Below are positions 41,757 through 51,659 of a DNA stretch of 64,000 bases, in pieces (positions within the stretch are counted from its first letter, which is position 1; each line of letters opens with the position of its first letter). The DNA lies in contig NC_135182.1 of the NCBI RefSeq assembly GCF_041146795.1, positions 312,501-376,500 on the forward strand, in the 5' to 3' direction. The position numbers were made by a program, and so were the translations under genes. The notes under the pieces are model-generated. The model was given only the letters and a program-made list of their open reading frames with translations, did not search any database and was not told where the DNA came from. The stretch is from Maylandia zebra. Its lineage: Eukaryota; Chordata; Actinopteri; Cichliformes; Cichlidae.

Positions 41757-43227
41757 ATGGGCTCAAAATGTGGTCATAAATATTTTGTACTTGTAAAAAA
41801 GATTTGTGCGTGCGTAAAAAAGATTTGTATGTGTAAAAAAGATTTGTGCGTGCGTAAAAAAGATTTGTATGTGTAAAAAAGATTTGTGGGTGTGTAAAAA
41901 AGATTTGTGTGTGGACTTAGCCCAAAAAAACCCCTGCAAGTTACAAATACGAATTTTGACCCTATTTTTCTTCCTTTAAGCTGATTGGTCAATGTCATGT
42001 CAATCACAAATTAAACAATCCAATCAGAGAACAGATGGGTTTGGCTGTCGGAGGGGCACTTTTTTGAACTGCAGGTCTTTGAAGGGTAATCTCTATATAA
42101 ATATCCGATAGCAGTTAGGTCCCCTTACTTTCAGCAGCTGTTGAAAAGATAAAATTGTGGTATGTCAGTGGTTAGAAATACCATTATTACTTTAGGATTA
42201 GTTTAACACAAAGTCAGGGCTGACCCAGGACCATTGCTGTGAGTCACAGTGCGCAGCATAAAAGTCCTTTCACATCAGAGACAGGATGTGCTGCTAATGC
42301 TAACTGCTAACTAAAAGCCAAGGATCCAGAATTTGTTGCTGGCTGCTGAGCTCTGTGGGTTTTTGCAGCAGCTCTACCTGTACTAGATGCACCTGCTCCT
42401 TGTCGTTTTTATCGCTGACTTTATGTGAACTACAAGAGTTTCTGTTTTTTTTGCTAGTTCTTCAAATGTTCAATAAAATCATGTATGCTAATTCATAACG
42501 AAGAAAGCTTTGTAACAAAGACTGTCATTTCCAAAACACTGCCTGCCCCCCCTGCGTCCGCAGCGCTGTTGAAAAGGCTGTGGAAGTCCCTGTATTAAAC
42601 ACGTAGACCTGTGAAACAACAATCACCAAACTCGGACGACAACAGACTGTTTTCCTTCGTGGTGATGAAGGAAAACGCTGGGTTGGCATGTAAAAGGGCA
42701 TTTATTCCCTTCAAAGACCTGCAGTTCAAAAAAAGCGCCCCTCCGAGAGCCAAACCCATCTGTTCTCTGATTGGATTGTTACATTTGTGATTGACATGAC
42801 ATTTACCAATCAGATGAAAGGAAGAAAAATAGGGTCAAAATTCGTAGTTGTAACTTGCAGGGTTTTTTTGGCTAAGTCCACACACAAATCTTTTTTACAC
42901 ACACACAAATCTTTTTTACACACACAAATCTTTTTTACACATACAAATCTTTTTTACACATACAAATCTTTTTTACACACACAAATCTTTTTTACACACA
43001 CAAATCTTTTTTACACATACAAATCTTTTTTACACACACACAAATCTTTTTTACACACACAAATCTTTTTTACACACACACAAATCTTTTTTACACACAC
43101 AAATCTTTTTTACACATACAAATCTTTTTTACGCATGCACAAATTTTTTTACACATACAAATCTTTTTTACAAGTACAAAACCGATTTACAAGTACAAAA
43201 TATTTATGACCACATTTTGAGCCCATA
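41757..43227. mobile_element. Fold-back DNA element with minisatellite-filled inverted ends
   Basis: Ends ATGGGCTCAAAATGTGGTCA and its inverse TGACCACATTTTGAGCCCAT; both sides are flanked by AGAATCT (41,750-41,756; 43,228-43,234). The inverted arms run to about 42,095 and from about 42,695, sharing AAAAAACCCCTGCAAGTTAC-type, TGATTGGTCAATGTCATGTC-type and CCAAACCCATCTGTTCTCTG-type blocks. Near each tip are 16-20-bp units of (ACAC/ATAC)AAATCTTTTTT: about 6 on the left (41,795-41,910), about 17 on the right (42,880-43,170). Middle of 0.6 kb with no frame. Arm length and duplication size suggest a MULE-like or hAT-like non-autonomous element. Confidence 0.85.
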
Positions 43228-43234
43228 AGAATCT

Positions 43235-43951
43235 CCCCACTTTTAGTTTTCATGGAAACAAACTTGTGTAATTGATGACATCATTTAAAATAACTTTGTC
43301 AAGTCAGTGAATAGCTGCCACATAAGTATAAATCTAAATCATACATGTGGGTAGGGGTGCATAGTCAGTAAAAGTCACCAAGGCTCTGCAGAGCTCCAAA
43401 CCTGCTCTGCCACAAACAGAAGCATCAAAAATGTGCGCTGGGAGCTTCATGGCAAGGATTTCTACAGCCAAGAAAATCTATATGTATGTGGCCAAGAACC
43501 TTAGTCCATGTAGGGCATCTTAGCACAGTTTACTTGTGTCAGCTAGTGGGAGGGCAGAGAGCGCAGCCTCTTCATTGTTTTATTGTAGAGTGACAGGAAC
43601 TGCCTATGAGCTTCTAATCAGGCATTAGTGTTGACAGAAAATCTATCAAAGGAAATACATTGATGAAAATCAAAGAAGAGAAAATGTATGTGATGTTCCA
43701 TTTTCCTGAGAGCTGATTGGCTGTGATGACTCCTTCAAGTACCACATGCTACTTTGTCCTGCTAGTTAAGCCTGCTGTCTGTTCTCAGGCCTCCTCCTGT
43801 TTCACTGCCATATATCCATCACCAGAGGGCTCCACTGACCTGCCTGCTGACATCAGAGCACACCCCTGTGTCATGTGACCTGGCAAAGCTGGACTCAGAC
43901 CTGGCCCAGGCAAGTTCAAAGGCAGCTGTGGTAGAGAGAGCAGGGAGTATA
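43235..43951. other. No intact gene; possible Tc1 relic at ~43,369-43,500
   Basis: The stretch TCTGCAGAGCTCCAAACCTG ... GGGAGCTTCATGGCAAGGAT ... TTCTACAGCCAAG resembles, loosely, the middle of a Tc1-type transposase gene in nucleotide order but has no open frame. The rest is unassigned. Confidence 0.3.
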
Positions 43952-44511
43952 GGCTGCATCCCAATTCAGGGTCTGCAGCCTTAAAGTATGCAGCCTTAAC
44001 GGTCCACAAGGGCCGCGTACTCAAAGACCGCTAAGGCCGGAAGTGCGAGGCTTCTGAAATGGGACGGTCTAGCCTCTGTCGCGCTGCCCAGGTTGCCTAG
44101 CAACCATGATACTAACAGCTGGAAACGTTTCATACAGCTTTGTTTGACAGAAATGAAGGAGAAAATCTTTTGTTCATTTGTTTGTTTGTTTCTACATGAG
44201 CTTTGATTAGTTGAGTATCTGAGGCTGAGACCACAGGACTGTGAAATCATGATTATTGGGCGTCATTTCTGTACTGAACAGTCATTTAAGATTAGCTAGT
44301 AAATAACAATTAGCTCATGTTGCTCATGAGACTAAAGTCATCTTACTTTGGTAATGTAAATATAATATGGCCAATATAAAAAGTTATCATTTCAGTCATT
44401 ATTAGTTATTACAGCAGTGAATGACTCTGTTTCAAATACTGAGCTGCAGTAAAGATTCAAGCTGCATTTATTTACATTTCCTGTCACCTTAAATCTTCTC
44501 TGTGTATATAA

Positions 44512-44689
44512 ATGGAAAATGGTCTGTATTTGTAAAGCGCTTTACTTGGTCCTAAGGACCCCAAAGCGCTTTACACTATACACAATCATCCACACATTCA
44601 CACACTGGTGATGGCAGCTACAGTGTAGCCACAGCCGCCCTGGGGCGCACTGACAGAGGCGAGGCTGCCGGACACTGGCGCCACCGGGC
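44512..44689 (-). mobile_element. SINE fragment lacking its tRNA-like head
   Basis: Follows 34,748-34,935 closely (GCGCTTTAC, GGTCCTAAGGACCCCAAAGC, CACACTGGTGATGGCAGCTA, GCGAGGCTGCC, GACACTGGCGCCACCGGGCC) and then stops. At the break begins a perfect inverted copy of its own last bases. Confidence 0.85.
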
Positions 44690-44740
44690 CAGTGTCCGGC
44701 AGCTAGTGTCTTATATATAACTGTGTTATATATAAGACAC
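44664..44740. repeat. Two adjacent perfect hairpins
   Basis: Hairpin 1: arms 44,664-44,678 and 44,689-44,703 (15 bp, GC-rich, loop 10). Hairpin 2: arms 44,706-44,720 (GTGTCTTATATATAA) and 44,726-44,740, loop CTGTG. Only two bases separate them. Confidence 0.97.
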
Positions 44741-45397
44741 AAATATTGTTCTTTTAATATGTTTGCATTACTAAATTTGTCTCAGTGCTTACTTTAAAAA
44801 TAAAATCATCACATTCTCTGTAAGATTAAGCTCAGCTATTGAACGGTGTATATTTTAAAGTAAAGGCTTTAAAACCAAGTTAGTACAAATGTCACTAATG
44901 TCACATAACTTTGCCGACATGTGGCCAACAGGAATGTTTTCATGTTCTTCGTTATTAAACATTTGCACATAAATAAGTGACATAATATTCAGTACTTACT
45001 TAAAGTTTACTCTTTGGGCGCCCCTCTTCCGCCGTTTTTTGCGCTATGCATTCTGGGCTGTATTGGGCCATGAAGTCTACACTGCCACATCGATAAAATT
45101 CAGGGAAATGATGGACGCATTTTAGGGCCGCATTTCGAGCAGCCTTTGAATTGGGACAGCCTTCGTTGCGTCGCTGTGACGTAATCAGCCTTAAAATGCA
45201 GCCTTTAAGGCTGCAGACCCTGAGTTGGGATACAGCCATTGTAAAGCACTGGAAGGATGAGGTGGAAACAGGAAGTGTGTAGATTCAGTGGACTTGGCAT
45301 CCTCCATCTGCCTCCACGCTCTCTTTACTGGCCTTCTAAAACTTCTCCTGTAGCAGCTTTTGTTTAGATGTTTAGGATTCAACTTTACTGTCATTAC

Positions 45398-45449
45398 CAG
45401 TGTTGGGCAAGTTACTTTGAAAAAGTAATTAATTATAGTTACTAGTTAC
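45398..45449 (+). mobile_element. hAT-type MITE, left part (split by the provirus)
   Basis: CAGTGTTGGGCAAGTTACTT then AAAGTAATTAATTATAG and ACTAGTTAC up to the LTR. Its continuation (TTACTTCTTCAAAAAAGTAA, CTGAGTTAC, AAAGTAATTAATTACTTG) is found at 63,157 on the other side of the provirus. Confidence 0.8.
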
Positions 45450-46058
45450 TGTCAAGAAAAACATGTTATTTTACTGTCACTTTGTTATCATTTACATGCA
45501 CTGTCATTATTTCATCATTACTTCATTAGTCTGTATTAGTTTATCATCAGTATTATCATGTATCATTTATCATTGAGTAAATCTGCTTAATCTTGTATTC
45601 TAGAGCACGCAGAATAAGACACATTCCTCTGTAATATTCTATCATGCAAAAAACCACCAGCATAGCTGCAGCTCCAGGCGGACCACAGTAACCAATTGAT
45701 TACATCAGATTGTTGCAACATCCTCCTGGTTATATAAGGATACTTGGACTTTCTTTGGCCTGGACGACAATCTCACATAACTGCACACTCGATACACAAT
45801 TGTTTATGTTCTTAGATACTGATGATTGAAAACATCTGGTTGTAATTCTGGGAAAATGTTGTTGTTCTGGAGATAGAGGAGATAGGGGAATTCTTCTGAC
45901 GTCATAAATGGCTATAAAGTTTGCTGTAACAGGGCAGTGGGATGAAGACGTCTTCCCACACTTGTACTATCAGTGTGTGTTTAATAAATCACTTTTTTGG
46001 ACACTTCCGGGACTCCGTCTGTGCTTATTTTTCCTTCCAAACCAAAAGAACCTTTACA
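45450..46058 (+). repeat. 5' LTR of the outer provirus
   Basis: 609 bp, TG...CA, starting TGTCAAGAAAAACATG and ending CTTTACA. TATAAA at 45,913-45,918 and AATAAA at 45,983-45,988 are promoter and poly(A) signal candidates. It matches 62,559-63,156 at roughly 97% by eye; differences include a CA deletion, TTATATAAGGAT against TCAGATAAGGAC, and a changed stretch near 46,012. Confidence 0.95.
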
Positions 46059-46061
46059 TTT

Positions 46062-46077
46062 TGGTGCCGAAACCCGG
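46062..46077 (+). promoter_or_regulatory. Primer-binding site of the outer provirus
   Basis: TGGTGCCGAAACCCGG starts four bases after the 5' LTR, and begins with the TGG that pairs with the CCA end of a tRNA. I do not assign the tRNA. Confidence 0.75.
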
Positions 46078-49000
46078 TTTGGAGGGAAAGAAGGACGCGC
46101 TGTGAGCGGAGCTCCTCGGGAGGGAACCCAGGAGAGAGCCATCCATCTGAGTGAAATACCGCGGTATGAAAGGTTAGTACCACCTGTTGAATGCTTTTTA
46201 TCCAAAGGTACTAAATTGGAAGTTAAACTAAATTGAATGTTCACTCAGGGGGGCCTTCTGCTGAGTTCTGTCCATAGTGATTTTATTTAATTAGGATAAT
46301 TGGTGGTAAAAGTGCAGTTATTGCTGTTAATTCTGGGGTGAATTTTAAGATAATAGGTAGTGTGGTTAAGTGAACAAAATGGGCTTAAACTGATGTGTTA
46401 TATTTGTTGACTGTGGCGTCAGTCAGGCAAGTTTTAGTTCAGGGTACTCGGTTAAATTGTCCAGCAGAACGCGGTTCGGGCATCAAGGGATAACTGGAGG
46501 GCTGAGAGCTCACACGGATGCTTCTAAAAGTATATAAATTGATTTAGGACCGGAGCGCAGCTCCGTAGAGTGCAGTTTCGTTCAGCGTTTGGCACCGACT
46601 AATAGCTGCGGACGCGTGGTTATTTTTAGCCCGGAGTAGCCTTCCGCGGGGCTCGAACTCCCGTTAACAGGCGAGGCAAATCTAAGGGTGATGGCCTTAA
46701 TATACTGCATTTTTTGATTGAAAGGGTGAGACCCGGCCGTTACCATTCAAACGTAGGGGACTGGTGAGCTTTAAGTATAGCTGAAAGCGTGTGGCGCCGG
46801 ACGTGGAGCTCCTTCCTCTCTCACCTGCGGGAAGCGGTTATAAATTACTTTAGTGTTTAGAAATCTGACCGCGGCCGGAGAGGGCGTTCCCGACGCGGGG
46901 TTTATTGACCAGCAAGGCGAGGCCTGGGCTTGGAAGCTTTTAAATTAGTCAAAAAGTTAGGAATATCGGTATGGAAATAAAGAGAGAAATAAATGAGATA
47001 AGTTGTTCTGGCATGCGGTGTGTTTATGTCTATACTGGCCCGTGTATGTAAATAAAGTGTAAATACCGGTGGAGAAGTGTTTATATTGTTTAAAAAAGCT
47101 TGCATGTATAGACTTGGTTTTGTGTTTGTGGTGGTGCAGAAAAAAGAAAAGCGAGTCTCTCTCTGTCTCGAGCAGCTGCAAGGAGGGGGGCTTCTAACCC
47201 CGCAGTGTGTGGATGAGCAGAGAAAGAGAGAGAGGGGGGGCCGCGCATGTGCCCATTTAGTATTAAAGGAAAATGGGGGAAAACTGTTTTTCTCTATTTG
47301 TTTATATAAATAAAGTGTGAATCGGCTGTGTAAAGTGCTTACATTGATTATAACTGCGTGTGCTGTGAAAATGATTTAATGCAGAAGCTGAGTGTGTGAC
47401 GATTGAATAAAGAGTGTGTTTGGTTTTATATTTTTAAAAAAGTAGAGAAACTGCAGTCTGTGGCGCAGCTTGAGAAGTTGTGAAGTGCATGAGAGCCGCG
47501 GCCAAGAAAAGGTGGGGGCTGTGAGTGTGTGTGTGTGACAGGAAGTTTGCATGCCCATACAAGGAGAGAGATGAGTTCAACTCTAGGCAGATAAAGCGAA
47601 TGGAGGTTTTAAGAAAAAGAAATGAAAAGGATATTAATCGTATGTTTTAGTGCGTTAATACAGGTTACAGATAAATAAAGGTGGACTTCTCTCAACTTGG
47701 AATTTTGAGTACGGCGCCAAAACCAGTAGAGTAGCATAATTGGGAGAAAACAGGCCAGATTTTGGCTTAAAGTTTTAGAGCTTGACCTCGCACTTGTCCC
47801 CATCCTGAGAAGAAGCTCAAAGGACAGTTAATCTCCTGATGAAGACCAACAGAACATCGTGGACTGGAGAAGAATTTACAAGCAGCCAAAAGACAGTGCA
47901 ACTGAACCGTTAACACTGAAACCAAACTGAAGGGACCAGCAGCATGGAAGGAACTACGAGATGGGAACATGCACTGTGAATTACAGGCTGGGCAGTTGAA
48001 CGGTGGGAAAGCACTGGACACTGATTGTCAGATTTGCCATGCTTGGAGTAATCTTGAAAGAGACGACTGAAAGCATCAACAGAAAAGAAGAAACCACGTG
48101 ATGAAACATGGACGGCGAAAGTGCAAGTACCCTCCTCGACTAAATCGGTTTCAGTTATGTACTGAAATATAAGAATGGACATTAGAGGCTTCTTTCAAAG
48201 AAAAACTCAGGCTGGGACTTAATCCAAAAGGAAAATACCGAAGAGAAACAGAGAAGAAACGGACTGTGTTTGCTGGAGAATTCAAGACAACAAAAGGACA
48301 CTGAGAGAAGAGGACAGGGACCAGTGAGAGGTGAAGCCGGACGAGTTCGACTGCGAGAATACAGGGTATAATTGGAGTGAAATGAAAACCTGAACTCATG
48401 ATGGTGTTTAGAGATGTCCACCAGAAAACTAAAGAGGTAAACAAAAAGAAGGTAAAATGAAGAGAGAAAATAACTGACAATTACATGAATGAATGGAAAA
48501 CACAGATAGTTTTGAATTAAGAAATCAGTGAAATGATGCATGAATTAATCCTGACTATAACATACAGAGGCAATGAAGAAAGCAGCTTACACTCACTGAA
48601 CATTAACAAAAATACATAGGAAAAGCAATGAAGACCAGCTTACACTTATACACATGACATAAGCTGGTATGTCTGACCAGAGAGAGGGAAACTGGTAGTT
48701 TAAGTACTCGTGATAATAATAAAATGTCTCAGTTGTGTTTCTTCAGGTGCAAAACAGACCTGGATCGATTCTCCACATGCAGCGGTCGGAAGAAAGTTAT
48801 AGGTCAACATGATTGAATATGTTAAGGCAAGTTTCTGGTTGAATTGTTCACAGTGCCATGTCTCCATAAACCTGACAAGTGGGCCCTAACTTCTGGCTGA
48901 GGACCAGGAATGCTGTTAATAAGGTGGGGACTTAAAATTTGAGTTAGCAAATTTGGGAAAGAAAACTGACGGCTTAAGTGGAGAAATGTGCAGGAGTCTG

Positions 49001-50495
49001 AAACACTGCAAAAGTAACATATGCAAATTCACATACACAAGCAGAAAATGCATTTACCTTACAAGGACAAGCTCATAGAGATTAATGCAGAGACATTGAT
49101 TAAACCTGGCTAAGAACACAAACATACGCAATGAAGAACAGCTTGCTGTTTGTATGAGTGATAGAATGGTGTGAATGTTTAATAGAATGCATTTGAGTTT
49201 GAAGTTGAGGAAATTGCATGATTATATGTTGTCGTAAGGGGGGTTATGTCTTATGTTGAATCTAAGTATGTTAAAGTGCATAAAGGGGGTGATTGTTGTG
49301 TGCAAATTGTGTGGTTTTAACAAGACTTTCGGTGTATTGAGGAGGTGAAATTATGTGAGTTGACCCGGGAGTGTCAGGACTGCGGTGGCAATATTTGTGT
49401 GTTTGAGGTTGTTGAGGTTGTGGTGATGGGTTGATTCTGTCAGTGAGGTTCGGGTTGTTGTTGTTTTTGTTTTTAATAGAGGGAGTTTTAGGAAACATGG
49501 ACATGTCTGAGAGGGGCCCATTATTTTTGTAACAGTGCACTTAGAGAAAACCTGTCAGGTGATTTTGTTTTGTGTTTTTATGAGCTAATAATCAGCTCTC
49601 TTTTTTCTCGTTTTTGTTCTAAGCAGGCCTGCAACAGTGAATAACAGCGCTGACAAATTCTCGGGAAGAGCAAATATAAGGTGGGCTTTCCAGATTACAA
49701 CTGGCTGAGGAGAAAGCTACCTGTGGGGACCTGATCAGGTCGTAAGTCCCTGTCTAAAAGGATTGTAGCGAGTCAATCCAGTCCAAAACCTAAGGAACTA
49801 TTTTTACAGGAAAATAAAAATGAAGGAGCTCATTTTGCTGAGGGTGGAGAATCTGATCACTTGCGCGGGAGGCTCCGCTATTAGCAAAATATGGTGTGAC
49901 TGCATGTGAGTGAATGTGTGACTGGATGAAGGAGGGGAGGAATAAATGTGGACAAACAATTTGCTTTTACCAGAGAAAGTTTCTGTTTTATTGAGTTGGG
50001 TTAGATTATGGGATTATAGTATACTGGTATTGTTGGGAGAATGCCAAATGCTAAAGGGGGTATGTGTCAAAATAAAGGAAATGTGTCAAAATAAAGGGGG
50101 AATTTAGGGTTTAATAATTTAATTGTTTAATCATTTGGGATCATTGTATGACTTTTGGGTTTTTGGTCATTTGGATATGGTAAAACAGAAACTGTTATTT
50201 TTATGTTAAGGTTAAAGGAGTAAAGTGAACTGAATCCTGTTTATTAGATACAGTGCCAGTGGTTTTAAAGCTGTATGCAAATCTTAGAGGGAAATTGTGG
50301 GACACGTTGACAAAAAGATATGCTTTGGGGAAAATGAGTGAGGGTTGAAGAAGGAGAACAGGTTTGATTTCTTTTTTGATTTTTAGAAGTAGTGGTTATA
50401 AGGTAGGCTTACACATACAGATATTACATAGATTTATTTTTAGGATAAAGGGGAGAGCTTATAAATAGAGATGATTTTTATACATATTGCATTTT
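46078..50495 (+). other. Long non-coding leader of the outer provirus
   Basis: 4.4 kb without a convincing gag frame. It holds loosely repeated AATAAAGTGT...TTTATATT blocks (47,048-47,110; 47,305-47,370), a segment shared with 40,396-40,488 (48,128-48,221), and a region (about 49,560-49,960) related to 59,560-59,900. Many small frames are interrupted; this may be decayed gag or captured sequence. Confidence 0.5.
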
Positions 50496-50500
50496 GTGCC

Positions 50501-51200
50501 TGTTAGGTATTTTAGTACCATGGGAGCATTTACTGGATATTGTTTTATAGTGACATTATGCAGGAAAACTCTGTCATTCAATAAGGCCCCTTTGTTTCAG
50601 TGTTTTTCTCTTTGACCCAAGAATTGATGTGTGAGAATCACAGGCTGGTACAAGGTTGAAATACCACAGAGATCACTTCCTCAGCTACATTAGTTTCTTA
50701 ATCTTTTAGACGCCTGTTGAAGGCCAAATGGTTTGTTTCAGATTTCACTAATGTAAGAACTCTTCGTTTTGTGCCTTGAAAATATGTCGCTGAGATAATC
50801 ACAATTGTAGCTGAACTAATAAACTACACAAAGGATGCTTCTTCACCCAAGGGCAGGAAGACGCTGCCTTATCTTGGTCTGTACTGGTTTAAACTGATAA
50901 ATCTGCTGTCTCATGAATTTTACCCTCTATATAAACTGTTGTACTTGTGAATAAAGTTGAGTCACTTTGGGAAGACAATCTAAAGCAGTCTCTGTTTTCT
51001 TGTTCTCCCAAGCTGCTCCCGAGCTGCTCGTACTAACACGCTGAATGGCATGCTTGAATATTACTTGAGAATATATTTGACTGTGTTACAGACTAAGGGA
51101 CATTCTCTGCTGATAGGTGAAGGTACATTCTCTGCTGATAGACGTCCACGCCTCGGAGGAAGCCGATCCACGGAGTAGGCCCTGGAAACAGTTTCCTTCA
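50501..51200 (+). repeat. 5' LTR of the inner provirus
   Basis: 700 bp, TGTTAGG...CTTCA. TATAAA lies near 50,929 and AATAAA at 50,950-50,955. The poly(A) signal is so close to the TATA box that it probably lies in U3, upstream of the RNA start, so it would only appear at the 3' end of the RNA (inference). Compared with 58,301-59,000 the changes are at 50,511 (T/A), 50,645 (C/G) and 50,820 (T/A). Confidence 0.97.
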
Positions 51201-51204
51201 ATTT

Positions 51205-51222
51205 TGGTGTCAGAAGTGGGAT
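51205..51222 (+). promoter_or_regulatory. Primer-binding site, tRNA-Leu type
   Basis: TGGTGTCAGAAGTGGGAT follows the LTR by four bases and is the complement of the 3' end of vertebrate tRNA-Leu (CAG) plus CCA, as I recall it. Confidence 0.8.
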
Positions 51223-51659
51223 CCTGACGAAGGTAGGCACTTGTCTTTTTATTTTATAAGACTGTGTTATGCCTTTCTCAGTGATCCACATAGAAACGGG
51301 ATACGCTGACGAGGCCTTCTTCAGTGGCCCACATAGTAACAAGTGGGATACACTGAGGAGCCTTCTTTAGTGGCCCACATAGAAACACAGGAAGTTGCCT
51401 GTTGTTTTGTAAATAAAAGCAGAAAGGACACAGGAAGTTGCCTGCTGTCATAAACTAAGAAGTTGCTCACCAGCAGAAAGGACACAGGAAGTTGCCTGGG
51501 GTCATAAAACGAGAAGTTGCTCGTTAAAAAGTGAGAAGTTGCTCACTAAAAACATAAAATTGCTAGCAAAAAATCAAGTAACCTCAGGTGTGCCACAGCA
51601 AAAATAGAAACTAACTTAAATCCTTCAAAGCGTCTAAACCCCTCTGGAAATCACTGACC
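51223..51659 (+). other. Leader of the inner provirus with internal repeats
   Basis: Contains repeats of CACAGGAAGTTGCCTG (three times between 51,389 and 51,500), AAGTTGCTC (several) and GTGGCCCACATAG (twice). RNA packaging signals would be expected here, but none can be proven. Confidence 0.7.

Larger units (their letters stand above)
43952..45237. mobile_element. Inverted-repeat DNA element, non-coding, 1.29 kb
   Basis: Left end GGCTGCATCCCAATTCAGGG then TCTGCAGCCTTAA; right end TTAAGGCTGCAGACCCTGAG then TTGGGATACAGCC: inverse over about 33 bp with 2 changes. No transposase frame. A SINE piece has landed inside (44,512-44,689). The right 440 bp have a relative at 18,261-18,712. The duplication size is unclear (TATA on the left, ATTG on the right), so the superfamily stays open. 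Confidence 0.8.

Noticed and set aside
42880..43170. CRISPR-like look of evenly spaced short repeats
   Set aside because: Spacers are nearly the same as each other and 4-8 bp long; this is a eukaryotic minisatellite.
42787..43209. A 140-codon open frame with repeated FLHTHKSF-type units
   Set aside because: It is the translation of the 16-20-bp minisatellite in the right arm of the fold-back element; the repeats keep it open. No start context or homologue is visible.
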